Source: Chryseobacterium formosense (GTDB lineage Bacteria > Bacteroidota > Bacteroidia > Flavobacteriales > Weeksellaceae). Taken from it: 64,000 nt of DNA. The DNA is taken from the NCBI RefSeq assembly GCF_900116415.1, contig NZ_FPAP01000006.1, forward strand, positions 62,001 through 126,000. The letters run 5' to 3'. A model generated the notes under the pieces. It ran no database searches and had not been told where the DNA came from. It was given only the letters and a program-made list of their open reading frames with translations. Position 1 is the first letter of the stretch. Every line of letters starts with the position of its first letter. This document shows positions 41,755-50,303 of this stretch, piece by piece. Position numbers and translations under genes: made by a program.

Positions 41755-43194
41755 GTGCAGGAAAAATATATAGACGAAACAAAGCAGGGAGAGGCTTTTG
41801 CAATCGCTGAACGAGAGGGTAATTCCAAGAAGTTATTCTTGGAGAGTTATGGTTGTCAGATGAATTTTTCTGATTCTGAAATCGTTGCATCTATTCTTAA
41901 TGAACAGGGATACAACACTACTCTAAAAGTAGAAGAAGCTGACCTTATCCTTTTAAATACTTGCTCAATCCGTGAAAAGGCTGAACAAACGGTGAGAATG
42001 CGTCTTTCTCAGTTCAAAAACCTGAAAAAAGAACGTCCGAATATGACGGTTGGTGTTTTAGGTTGTATGGCGGAAAGACTGAAAACCAAATTCTTAGAAG
42101 AAGAACAGTTGGTTGATTTGGTCGTTGGTCCTGATGCATACAGAGATTTGCCGAATCTTTTAAAAGAAACCGAAGACGGAAGAGATGCCATCAATGTCAT
42201 TCTTTCAAAAGAAGAGACATATGCCGATATTAATCCTGTTCGTTTAGGCGGAAATGGTGTTACTGCTTTCGTTACGATCACGAGAGGTTGCGATAATATG
42301 TGTACATTTTGCGTGGTTCCGTTTACAAGAGGTAGAGAAAGAAGCCGTGATCCGCATTCTATTTTAGATGAATGTAAAAATCTTTGGGAAAGCGGTTATA
42401 AAGAAATCACTTTATTAGGTCAAAACGTTGATTCTTACCTTTGGTATGGAGGAGGTCCTAAAAAAGACTTCGCAAAAGCATCAGAAATGCAGAAAGCAAC
42501 AGCAGTGAATTTTGCTCAGTTGCTTGATTTGGTGGCTAAAGCAGTTCCTGAAATGAGAATCAGATTCTCAACTTCAAATCCGCAGGATATGAGTCTGGAT
42601 GTATTTAGAATGATGGCGAAGCACGATAATATCTGTAAATATGTTCATTTACCGGTTCAGAGCGGAAGTAATAATATGCTGGAAGCAATGAACAGACAAC
42701 ATACGCGTGAAGAATATTTAGATTTAATTAAAAAAGCTAAAGAAATTGTTCCTGATATTTCTTTTTCTCAAGATATGATTATTGGTTTCTGTAACGAAAC
42801 TGAACAAGATCACCAAGATACATTGAGCTTAATGAGAGAAGTGGAATACGATTACGGTTATATGTTCGCTTACTCAGAAAGACCTGGAACTCCGGCTCAC
42901 AAAAAAATGGAAGATAATATTCCTGCTGATGTTAAACAAAGACGTTTAGCAGAGGTAATTGCTTTACAAGGGGAATTGTCAAGAAATAGGATGAAGTCTT
43001 ATGTTGGAAAAACACATAAAATCTTAATTGAAGGGATTTCGAAAAAGAATAAAAACCAATGGAAAGGAAGAAATTCCCAAAACGCGGTTTGCGTATTTGA
43101 TATGCTGGAAGGTCAGAAAATAGGTGACATTGTGGATGTTTTTGTTTTTGATAATACACAAGGCACACTTTTAGGAGAAACTGTTTCAAAATAA
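41755..43194 (+). CDS. miaB: tRNA-2-methylthio-N6-dimethylallyladenosine synthase
   Basis: A 479-residue radical SAM methylthiotransferase that adds the 2-methylthio group to i6A37 of tRNA. It uses a GTG start at 41755. The first iron-sulfur cluster is held by Cys34 (YGCQMN), Cys70 (NTCSIR) and Cys104 (GCMAE). The radical SAM cluster is held by Cys179, Cys183 and Cys186 (CDNMCTFC). A TRAM domain closes the protein (about 420-479). Its product is hydroxylated by MiaE (23827-24408). The DUF1016 gene starts 3 nt after its stop. Confidence 0.96.
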   Translation: MQEKYIDETKQGEAFAIAEREGNSKKLFLESYGCQMNFSDSEIVASILNEQGYNTTLKVEEADLILLNTCSIREKAEQTVRMRLSQFKNLKKERPNMTVGVLGCMAERLKTKFLEEEQLVDLVVGPDAYRDLPNLLKETEDGRDAINVILSKEETYADINPVRLGGNGVTAFVTITRGCDNMCTFCVVPFTRGRERSRDPHSILDECKNLWESGYKEITLLGQNVDSYLWYGGGPKKDFAKASEMQKATAVNFAQLLDLVAKAVPEMRIRFSTSNPQDMSLDVFRMMAKHDNICKYVHLPVQSGSNNMLEAMNRQHTREEYLDLIKKAKEIVPDISFSQDMIIGFCNETEQDHQDTLSLMREVEYDYGYMFAYSERPGTPAHKKMEDNIPADVKQRRLAEVIALQGELSRNRMKSYVGKTHKILIEGISKKNKNQWKGRNSQNAVCVFDMLEGQKIGDIVDVFVFDNTQGTLLGETVSK

Positions 43195-43197
43195 AAT

Positions 43198-44274
43198 ATG
43201 TCTGCCGATTTAACGACAAAACAACTTTTAGATAATATTTCTGCATTACTGGATAATGCCAGAAAGAGAGTTGCGGTGGCTGTAAATCAGACGATGGTTC
43301 TCACTTATTATGAGATAGGAAGGATGATTGTAGAGGATGAGCAACATGGTGAAAGTCGAGCAGAGTATGGAAAGGCTGTCCTTAAAGATCTGTCTACACA
43401 TCTTACAGAAAAATTTGGTAAGGGTTTCTCTCAACGAAATTTAGAACAGATGAGACAATTCTATTTGTCTTACTCAATTCCGCAGACACTGTCTGCGGAA
43501 TTACAAAATTCAATAAGTCAGACAGTATCTGACGTTTTTCAAATTCAACAGACACCGTCTGTTAATTTCAATCTTTCATGGTCTCATTATCTTAAACTAA
43601 TGAGAATAAACGATATTCAGGAAAGAAAATTCTACGAAATTGAAAGTTTTAAAAATAATTGGAGCTTAAGGGAGCTACAAAGGCAATACGATTCGGCTTT
43701 ATATACAAGATTATCTTTAAGTAAAAATAAAGAAGAAATCCTTCAACTTTCTGAAAAAGGCCAAATTATAGAAAAACCGAAAGATCTCATCAAAGATCCG
43801 TATGTTTTAGAATTTCTTGGCTTATCCGAAAGACCACATTATTCTGAGAGCGAATTGGAATCAGAATTAATTGATAAATTAGAGCATTTTCTTTTGGAAT
43901 TAGGAACTGGTTTTACCTTTGTGGCAAGGCAAAATAGAATTACTTTTGATGAAAAACATTTCAAGATCGATCTGGTTTTTTACAACAGGGTTTTAAGATG
44001 TTTTGTTTTAATTGATTTAAAAATCGGTGAGTTGAAGCATCAGGACATTGGGCAAATGCAGATGTATGTAAATTATTACGACAAAGAAAAACGCCTTGAA
44101 GATGAAAATAAAACGATAGGAATTATTTTGTGTCAGGATAAAAGTGAAGCATTAGTTCAATATACTTTGCCAGAAGATAACGAACAGATTTTTGCGAGTA
44201 AATATTTTACCGTATTGCCAAGTAAAGAAGATTTTATTAACATTTTAAACTCAGACAATGGAAAAACTTCATAA
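43198..44274 (+). CDS. DUF1016 (YhcG-type) PDDEXK nuclease domain protein
   Basis: A 358-residue protein of two domains. DUF1016_N (about residues 5-90) holds YYEIGRMIVEDEQHG and GFSQRNLEQMRQFY. The PDDEXK nuclease domain (about 180-350) has the acidic helix LESELIDKL, Asp in FKIDLVFYN, and IDLKIGE with the lysine of the catalytic triad, then QMQMYVNYY. The linker between them carries three in-frame palindromes (43476-43563). Such proteins are often encoded near restriction or transposition genes and are inferred to process nucleic acid. It starts 3 nt after miaB, inserted between that gene and the sigma-54 activator. Confidence 0.88.
   Translation: MSADLTTKQLLDNISALLDNARKRVAVAVNQTMVLTYYEIGRMIVEDEQHGESRAEYGKAVLKDLSTHLTEKFGKGFSQRNLEQMRQFYLSYSIPQTLSAELQNSISQTVSDVFQIQQTPSVNFNLSWSHYLKLMRINDIQERKFYEIESFKNNWSLRELQRQYDSALYTRLSLSKNKEEILQLSEKGQIIEKPKDLIKDPYVLEFLGLSERPHYSESELESELIDKLEHFLLELGTGFTFVARQNRITFDEKHFKIDLVFYNRVLRCFVLIDLKIGELKHQDIGQMQMYVNYYDKEKRLEDENKTIGIILCQDKSEALVQYTLPEDNEQIFASKYFTVLPSKEDFINILNSDNGKTS
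43476..43563 (+). repeat. Three in-frame palindromes inside the DUF1016 gene
   Basis: Palindrome 1 spans 43476-43502 (13-bp arms, central C); palindrome 2 is GTCAGA/TCTGAC at 43517-43533; palindrome 3 is AACAGAC/GTCTGTT at 43547-43563. Centres are 36 and 30 nt apart, both multiples of three, so the frame is kept and the units encode repeated Q-T-x-S peptides. Confidence 0.7.
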
Positions 44275-44686
44275 GTATTGCCTAAGTGTATTGTTGGTAA
44301 TAATCTGCAGCAATATTTCGGCACAGGTAACAAACGGAACTGCCGAAAGTGAAGATTGTAAGCAGTTGTATGAGCTTTATAATCAGATTTTAAATCATGA
44401 TTTTGAAGTTTCGGGAAAGTTTTGTGCTGAAAAGCAGGGTTGCAATCTTGCGATTCATGATAAAGAAACCGCAGCTGATCTAATTGGAAAAATCTGTTCC
44501 GGAAAAAATTGCGAATATTCTTATAAAAATAAATCAGAGACAGTTTTTTCTAATATAGAAAAGCATGATCAACTCCTGAAAAATTTCGAGAAAAACAGCA
44601 AAGAAAATCTTTTTGCTGAAATTTTATATTTTAAAACCAAAGTTTCAAAAGTCAGAAATAAAGATGATTTAGAATTAATCAGCTAA
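44258..44686 (+). CDS. Small secreted cysteine-containing protein, unknown
   Basis: A 142-residue protein with a signal peptide (about residues 1-23, ending SNISAQ), four cysteines in the mature part (in EDCKQL, GKFCAEKQGC and GKICSGKNC) and a charged C-terminal half. The start overlaps the end of the DUF1016 gene by 17 bp, so the two are translationally linked. No family is recognised. The pairing with a nuclease could reflect a small accessory unit or simply overlapping genes. Confidence 0.6.
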   Translation: MEKLHKYCLSVLLVIICSNISAQVTNGTAESEDCKQLYELYNQILNHDFEVSGKFCAEKQGCNLAIHDKETAADLIGKICSGKNCEYSYKNKSETVFSNIEKHDQLLKNFEKNSKENLFAEILYFKTKVSKVRNKDDLELIS

Positions 44687-44770
44687 GATTTTTAATCAAA
44701 TTATTAAGCTAATTATCAGATTTACAATTTAGTAAATCAAAATTCAAATTCAATAATCTAAATTTTACTT

Positions 44771-46063
44771 ATGAGTAGCGAACTTCAAAATATAAAAAAC
44801 CGTTTCGGAATTATCGGAAATTTTCCGGCTCTAAACCGAGCTTTAGAAAAATCAATACAAGTAGCGCCCACAGACATTTCAGTCCTTGTTATGGGAGAAA
44901 GTGGTGTTGGTAAGGAATTTATTCCGAAAATTATTCATTCAGAATCCAAAAGAAAACATCAACCCTATATCGTTGTAAACTGTGGAGCAATTCCGGAAGG
45001 AACCATTGATTCTGAACTTTTCGGGCACGAAAAAGGAGCTTTTACGGGTGCAACAGCAACCAGAAAAGGATATTTCGAGGTGGCAGATGGAGGAACAATT
45101 TTCCTTGATGAGGTTGGTGAACTTCCTTTACAGACGCAGGTTCGTCTTCTGAGAGTTCTTGAAAGCGGTGAATTTATGAAAGTAGGTTCTTCGCAGGTTC
45201 AGAAAACCAATGTGAGAATTGTTGCAGCAACCAATGTGAATATGATGAAAGCAATTCACGACGGAAGATTCCGTGAAGATTTGTTTTATCGTTTAAATAC
45301 AGTACAAATTGATATGCCGGCTTTAAGAGAAAGAAAAGGAGATATTCATTTGCTTTTCAGAAAATTTGCCATCGATTTTGCCGAAAAATACAGAATGCCT
45401 GAGTTGGTGTTAGACCCAAGTGCCGTTCATTATATCGAAAATTATACTTTCCCGGGAAACATTCGTCAGCTGAGAAATTTGGTAGAGCAAATGACGGTGG
45501 TGGAACGTGAACGAAATATCACTGTCGGAAAACTGGCAGAATATATTCCGATGGATGCTCATTTGCCGATGGTCGTGAATCAGCCAAATACACAAAAACA
45601 AAGCGATTTTGGCAGCGAAAGAGAAATTATGTACAAAATTCTCTTCGATATGCGAAACGATATAAATGATTTAAAATCCTTAACTTCGGAACTGATTAAG
45701 AACAGAGGAACTGCGGATCTGAGCAATCAGGAAAAGAATTTAATTAACAGAATTTACACTCCTGAAACTCAGCAAGCTGCAAATTCGAATTCTTTGCTGT
45801 ATTTTGAAAACAATAATAACATCAATCAGAATGTTCAGAATCCTACAATTATTTCAGATTCGGAGAATTCTTATGAGGACATTGAAGATATTGAGGTTGA
45901 GGAAAACAGACCGGAATCTTTATCGCTTCAGAATAATGAAAAAGATTTAATTGTAAAAGCTTTAGAAAAACACAACGGAAGAAGAAACAGGGCGGCAGAC
46001 GAATTGGGAATTTCACAAAGAACTTTATACAGGAAAATAAAACAATATAACTTAGAAGAATAA
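44771..46063 (+). CDS. Sigma-54-dependent transcriptional activator, Fis-type, without receiver domain
   Basis: A 430-residue enhancer-binding protein. Walker A GESGVGKE is at residues 42-49, the sigma-54 contact GAFTGA at 89-94, and Walker B/DEV near 115. The AAA+ domain begins almost at the N-terminus, so no receiver, GAF or PAS sensor is present. A low-complexity asparagine/glutamate-rich linker (about 275-385) leads to a Fis-type helix-turn-helix (RNRAADELGISQRTLYRKIKQ, near 407-425). Activity must be controlled by level or by a partner. Conserved synteny I recall puts it next to miaB, which the DUF1016 gene interrupts here. Confidence 0.92.
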   Translation: MSSELQNIKNRFGIIGNFPALNRALEKSIQVAPTDISVLVMGESGVGKEFIPKIIHSESKRKHQPYIVVNCGAIPEGTIDSELFGHEKGAFTGATATRKGYFEVADGGTIFLDEVGELPLQTQVRLLRVLESGEFMKVGSSQVQKTNVRIVAATNVNMMKAIHDGRFREDLFYRLNTVQIDMPALRERKGDIHLLFRKFAIDFAEKYRMPELVLDPSAVHYIENYTFPGNIRQLRNLVEQMTVVERERNITVGKLAEYIPMDAHLPMVVNQPNTQKQSDFGSEREIMYKILFDMRNDINDLKSLTSELIKNRGTADLSNQEKNLINRIYTPETQQAANSNSLLYFENNNNINQNVQNPTIISDSENSYEDIEDIEVEENRPESLSLQNNEKDLIVKALEKHNGRRNRAADELGISQRTLYRKIKQYNLEE

Positions 46064-46083
46064 AAAAAAGAACTACCTAAATC

Positions 46084-46791
46084 ATGAATGTAAATTTAAC
46101 ACCTAAACCGATCAATTTTAAGTTTGGAGAATACATCAACAAAGGCTTTGAGCTTATGAAAAAAGACTTCGGAAGCATTTTCGTGGGCTTTTTAGTGACT
46201 TTTCTGATGTCTATCATTCCGTTTTGCGGACTTTTAGCGATGGGGAATTACTACAAATATCTTCGTAAACTGAATAAGAATCAAAATCCAAGTGCAGGAG
46301 AAATTTTTGATTTTAAAGATTTTATGCCTTATTTTATTTTACAGCTGATTATTATCGGTGGCGTATTTGTTTTGTATATACCTTTCATTATTTTTGCTGG
46401 TATTGCGGGAGCTACAGCAGATTCGAGTGGAGAAGTAAGTCCGATTTTCGGGATTCTGATGTTTCCTTATATGTTTGTGGTGTTTTTTGCAATTTATTAT
46501 TTTGTGCTAAAAGGATTCTATATTTCACCTTTAATCAGCTATAAAGGGATCACAGATATTAAAACAGCATGGAATATTTCTAAAGTAATGACTAAAGGAA
46601 ATCTACTCAATATTTTCCTGTTTTCACTTGTAGCCAGCATATTATCACAAATAGGTATTCTTGCTTGTGGTATTGGTATTTTTGTAACGGCTCCGTTTCT
46701 TTACGCAGCAAATTATTTTGCTTACGAAGATGCCATTCAGCAGATAGAATATGATGAAATTACCGAGATCGGTATTCAAGAAAAATATTAA
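46084..46791 (+). CDS. Multi-span membrane protein, unknown (paralogue group with 12206 and 13011)
   Basis: A 235-residue protein with about five to six membrane segments. It shares the closing block CGIGIFVTAPFLYAANYFAY with the membrane protein at 13011. It starts 20 nt after the sigma-54 activator and is 12 nt before lptE, so it lies inside a transcript that also makes an LPS-assembly lipoprotein. Function is not established. A link with the envelope is inferred from the neighbours. Confidence 0.75.
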   Translation: MNVNLTPKPINFKFGEYINKGFELMKKDFGSIFVGFLVTFLMSIIPFCGLLAMGNYYKYLRKLNKNQNPSAGEIFDFKDFMPYFILQLIIIGGVFVLYIPFIIFAGIAGATADSSGEVSPIFGILMFPYMFVVFFAIYYFVLKGFYISPLISYKGITDIKTAWNISKVMTKGNLLNIFLFSLVASILSQIGILACGIGIFVTAPFLYAANYFAYEDAIQQIEYDEITEIGIQEKY

Positions 46792-46803
46792 AATAATTTT
46801 ATA

Positions 46804-47328
46804 ATGAATCAGCTTAAAAATCTTTTACTATTAATTATATCTGTCGGATTACTCAATTCCTGCTACAGTTTTTCAGGTTCGTCACTTACTGACGAAAAAA
46901 CAGTTCAGATCAATGAGTTTCCTAATAATGCAGCGTATGTAAATCCTACCTTATCGCAGCAGTTTTCTACAGATATTCAGAATAGATTTTTACAGCGTAC
47001 AACCCTTAAAGGAACAAAAGAAAATCCTGATATTTTGATTGAAGGTGAAATTACCGATTACTCAATTTCTCCGACAACGATTTCTTCCACCACGCAACAA
47101 ACAACTGCAGGTGGAACAATTCAGGAATCTCAGAATAAATTAACGATCACGGTGAAAGTTCGTTACGAAAATAAGCTGCACCCGGAATTGAATTTCGACA
47201 GAAATTATTCTGATGAAGCCGTTTTCAACAGCAGCCTTTCGCAGAGTGACATTGAAGCTTCACAGGTGAAAATCGCAACAGACAGAATCATCAATAAAAT
47301 TTTTAACGACATTGTCGCGAACTGGTAA
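46804..47328 (+). CDS. lptE: LPS-assembly lipoprotein LptE family
   Basis: A 174-residue protein with a lipoprotein signal (LLNSCYSFSG, Cys at about residue 20). The mature part shows the LptE pattern of strands and two helices: VQINEFPNNAAYVNPTLSQQ, FSTDIQNRFLQRT, and the helix at the end IATDRIINKIFNDIVANW. LptE plugs the LptD barrel, which inserts LPS in the outer leaflet. The level of conservation is low, as is normal for the family. It is followed 2 nt later by the TPR gene. Confidence 0.82.
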   Translation: MNQLKNLLLLIISVGLLNSCYSFSGSSLTDEKTVQINEFPNNAAYVNPTLSQQFSTDIQNRFLQRTTLKGTKENPDILIEGEITDYSISPTTISSTTQQTTAGGTIQESQNKLTITVKVRYENKLHPELNFDRNYSDEAVFNSSLSQSDIEASQVKIATDRIINKIFNDIVANW

Positions 47329-47330
47329 TT

Positions 47331-49454
47331 ATGGTGAATACTAGAGTTTTAGAATTATTAAAAAATCCGAAAAATATACAGTCAGAAGATCTCAGTCTTT
47401 TGAAACAGGAAATTAATTCTTTCCCTTATATTCAAAACATCCGTGCTTTACATTTGTACGGAGTGCACCTTTTTGATAAAGAAAATTATCAGAAAGAACT
47501 ATCTACAACGGCTGCTTATACTACAGATAAAAAGATTCTGTATCAGCTGATCAACGGGAAAATCCAGCAGATAAAAGCTGATCAGCTAACTGTAGAATCT
47601 TCTATAACTGAAAAAACAGATGATCTTCCTACTGAAAAGGTCGAAAATCCTGTTGCAGAAGAAAAAGTAGTGGCTCCTAAACATGATTATGAAGCTGTTT
47701 CCCAATCTTTGATTACTCCAAAGCCTGAAATCAAGCATGTATTTGTAAATGGAGAGCGCAACCGTATTTTATTTGAGGGGGAAGAGAATTTTCTCGATGA
47801 AACGAATAATGCAACGATCGATCTTGAAGCAACCTTAGAATCGGGAGTAATTGTTACCCAAAAACCATTTTCGACAGAAGAAGTTGTTGCTGAATCTGAA
47901 GTCGAACAAAAGCCTGAAACAGAATTTGTTGCTCCAAAGTCAGAAACAATTATTAACGAAGATAAAATAGATTCTGAAAAAGTTGAGAGAAAAATTAATG
48001 ATGAGTCAGAATCCAGTTTCATTAAAATAGAACCTTTCGAACCTGAAGCTAAGGTTGTAGATGAAGACACTGTTGAAGAAAATATCACTAAGCCGGTAGA
48101 TTCAAAACAAATTTCAGAAGATTTAAACATTGAAACTGTTATTAATGAAGATAAAATAGATTCAGAAAAAGTCGCTGAAAAAATCGGTGATGAATCTGAA
48201 TTAAGCTTTTTAAAAATAGAATCATTACATCCTGAAGCCGAAATTTCGGAAGGAAAAAATATCAATGAAAAAAATGATTCTGTTGAATCGGAAGAAATCA
48301 GCAAGGTTTTAAATCCTGAAACAATCATTGAAGAAGATAAAATAGACTCTGAAAATGTTGCGGAAAAAATCAATGATGAATCAGAGTTGAGTTTCCATGG
48401 AACAGATTCTTTTTTACCGGAAATCAAAATTGAAGCCAACGATCCCGGAAATGATGCCGTCTCTGAAATTTCAAAATCGAACCTCAGTAAGCATGAAGAT
48501 GAGATGCGTCGCTTAATTGAAGAGGTGGAGAAGAAAATGAAGTCTCAGAAAAAAAATGTAGAAGAAAAACCGGAAATTCAGCATGAAGAAATTGATGGAG
48601 AAATCAGTTTTGCTGAAACTCAGGCTTTCCATATCGGTGAAGAGCAAAAAGCAGCTGAAGAAGTTGTTGTAAAAATTGCAGAGAAAATTGTCGAAGAAAA
48701 ACTCGAGGTTTTAAACACAGAAACTGAAAAAGAAGCAGTTTCAACTTGGAAGCCGATGAGTTTTGAATCTCATACCCCTGATTCGTTCAGCAAAAAAGTG
48801 GAAATTCAATCTGAACCTGCAGAAAAAGTAGAAAAAACTGAAGTAATTTCAGACAATAAAATAGAAGAAGAAAAATCAGAGATTATTGTAGAAAGCAATA
48901 TTGAAGAACCTATAAATGAGGTAAAAAATATTGAAGAAAATGTAGAAACTGAGGCTACTGATTCTATCAAAGATGACGAAGTTCCGGTGATGAATGTTTC
49001 TTTCTTCGGAAATGATATTTCAAGTTTATCCATTCAAAAAGAAGAAAAGCAACCTATTGAAGAAAATCCGGAAATAGCTGTTCAAAATGAAAGTAACCTT
49101 TTAGACAGTAATGTTCCCGGTTTTATCAACACTTGGCAAAGCTGGCTGAAAATCGACAGAACAGAAGAAGTTGAAAAAGATAAGATTGAAATAAAGAATA
49201 AAGTTATTGAATCTTTTATTGAAAACAATCCTAAAATCAGTCAGCTGAAAGATGAAGTAAATTTCGTTGTAAAAGAAAAGACAGACGATATTTCGCATTT
49301 AATGACCGAAACACTGGCAAATCTTTATCTTGAGCAGAAACTGTACACAAAAGCAATCAATGCATTTCAGATATTAGTCAATAAACATCCTGAACGGAAA
49401 GAATATTTTGAAAATAAAATTCAGGAGATTAAAGACAATCGCGGAAAAAATTAA
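47331..49454 (+). CDS. Acidic repeat protein with C-terminal TPR-like motif, unknown
   Basis: A 707-residue, Glu/Lys/Asp-rich protein, probably cytoplasmic since no signal peptide is seen. After an ordered N-terminal part (residues 1-100) comes a long low-complexity region with three copies of a 62-63-residue unit beginning ETIINEDKIDSEKVxEK (starts at residues 205, 268 and 330). The C-terminus has one TPR-like pair (LANLYLEQKLYTKAINAFQ near 662-682 and HPERKEYFENKIQEI). It starts 2 nt after lptE. A scaffold role is possible, nothing more can be said. Confidence 0.7.
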   Translation: MVNTRVLELLKNPKNIQSEDLSLLKQEINSFPYIQNIRALHLYGVHLFDKENYQKELSTTAAYTTDKKILYQLINGKIQQIKADQLTVESSITEKTDDLPTEKVENPVAEEKVVAPKHDYEAVSQSLITPKPEIKHVFVNGERNRILFEGEENFLDETNNATIDLEATLESGVIVTQKPFSTEEVVAESEVEQKPETEFVAPKSETIINEDKIDSEKVERKINDESESSFIKIEPFEPEAKVVDEDTVEENITKPVDSKQISEDLNIETVINEDKIDSEKVAEKIGDESELSFLKIESLHPEAEISEGKNINEKNDSVESEEISKVLNPETIIEEDKIDSENVAEKINDESELSFHGTDSFLPEIKIEANDPGNDAVSEISKSNLSKHEDEMRRLIEEVEKKMKSQKKNVEEKPEIQHEEIDGEISFAETQAFHIGEEQKAAEEVVVKIAEKIVEEKLEVLNTETEKEAVSTWKPMSFESHTPDSFSKKVEIQSEPAEKVEKTEVISDNKIEEEKSEIIVESNIEEPINEVKNIEENVETEATDSIKDDEVPVMNVSFFGNDISSLSIQKEEKQPIEENPEIAVQNESNLLDSNVPGFINTWQSWLKIDRTEEVEKDKIEIKNKVIESFIENNPKISQLKDEVNFVVKEKTDDISHLMTETLANLYLEQKLYTKAINAFQILVNKHPERKEYFENKIQEIKDNRGKN
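47943..48430 (+). repeat. Three tandem 62-63-codon repeats in the TPR protein gene
   Basis: Units begin at 47943, 48132 and 48318, with a GATAAAATAGA core inside each and a conserved S-E-x-S-F segment near 30 residues on. Spacings are 189 and 186 bp, so the frame is kept. Confidence 0.75.
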
Positions 49455-49465
49455 ACTAAAATGAG

Positions 49466-49493
49466 AATGGCGGAATTTTTAAATTCCGCCATT
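49466..49493. terminator. Bidirectional terminator between the TPR gene and the DUF4126 gene
   Basis: A 13-bp stem (49466-49478 with 49481-49493) and T runs on both strands. Confidence 0.85.
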
Positions 49494-49494
49494 T

Positions 49495-50106
49495 TTATGT
49501 CATATTATTAGAAATCTCTTTTCTTTTTTTGAGCTTACGATATGCTTTTTTACCTAAAATAATAATCACAACCAAAGTCACAATTGCTAAAAAAACTGCA
49601 ATAACCGGAGCAATCATTGCTAAAACGGCCATAATTCCGGAGCCAGCCGTTTCAGTAGTCCCGACAACGGAATTTCCTAATCCGCCTGTTGTAGCAGTTG
49701 AAGCCGCCCGAATTCCCGCAAAACCTGTACTGATTGTTGCAGCCGTTCCGCCTCCTGCGATTAAAGCTAATCCCCATTGCGGAAATGTTCCCAAATCTGC
49801 AAACTGACTCGCAAAAAGAATGGAACCTGCAATTGTTGCCAACGGTACAGAAACAGTATCTAAAAAATTGTCTATAAGAGGAATGTAATATGCTAAAATT
49901 TCAGCTAAAGTGGCAATTCCTGTCGTAATTAAAGCGGGAAGACCCGAAAGCCAGTCAAAACTTTCATGGGTGGGAATCCATTGGAAATAAGATGCTAAAC
50001 TCACCGCAAACATCGGCAGGAAAACTCTGAAACCTGTTGCAGCAGCTAATCCGATTCCGATAAATGCACTCAGAATATACGGAAGATAAGGAATTTGATC
50101 TAACAT
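49495..50106 (-). CDS. DUF4126 domain-containing membrane protein
   Basis: About 203 residues from the ATG at 50106 (MLDQIPYL); an ATG three codons earlier at 50115 is also possible. About five hydrophobic segments with glycine and alanine-rich helices. The run GIGLAAATGFRVFLPMF near residue 20 and AGGGTAATISTGFAGIRAAST near 115-140 are typical of the family. A basic tail (KKAYRKLKKRKE) ends the protein on the cytoplasmic side. Function is unknown in all members I know. Confidence 0.8.
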   Translation of the reverse strand: MLDQIPYLPYILSAFIGIGLAAATGFRVFLPMFAVSLASYFQWIPTHESFDWLSGLPALITTGIATLAEILAYYIPLIDNFLDTVSVPLATIAGSILFASQFADLGTFPQWGLALIAGGGTAATISTGFAGIRAASTATTGGLGNSVVGTTETAGSGIMAVLAMIAPVIAVFLAIVTLVVIIILGKKAYRKLKKRKEISNNMT

Positions 50107-50193
50107 AATCATCAATTGTTATCTAAAGCTACAAAAAATATGAATACATACAGATCAAAACTTTAAATATAGTTAATGACGAGAGACAGGATA

Positions 50194-50265
50194 TTCGGCT
50201 CCTTCGGAGCCGAACCTTTGTAGAAAAATGATGACCAAAGAAAATTGCGCTCCGGAGGAGCGCAA
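50194..50265. repeat. Intergenic double-hairpin repeat element (copy b)
   Basis: Hairpin one TTCGGCTCC-TTC-GGAGCCGAA (50194-50214), a TGTAGAAA box (50219-50226, TTTCTACA on the minus strand), then hairpin two TTGCGCTCC-GGA-GGAGCGCAA (50245-50265). The stems differ from those at 21616-21659, but the box and plan agree. Confidence 0.6.
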
Positions 50266-50303
50266 CAATTATTTATAACAAAAATCAATTGACAATTGAT
50301 AAA

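Noticed and set aside
43200..43600. A CRISPR array in the palindrome region
   Set aside because: The repeats are only three, lie inside a coding sequence, and spacers are not unique sequences of constant length.
47687..48439. A 250-codon minus-strand ORF inside the TPR protein gene
   Set aside because: It is the serine-rich mirror of the Glu/Lys-rich repeats on the plus strand and has no motif of its own.
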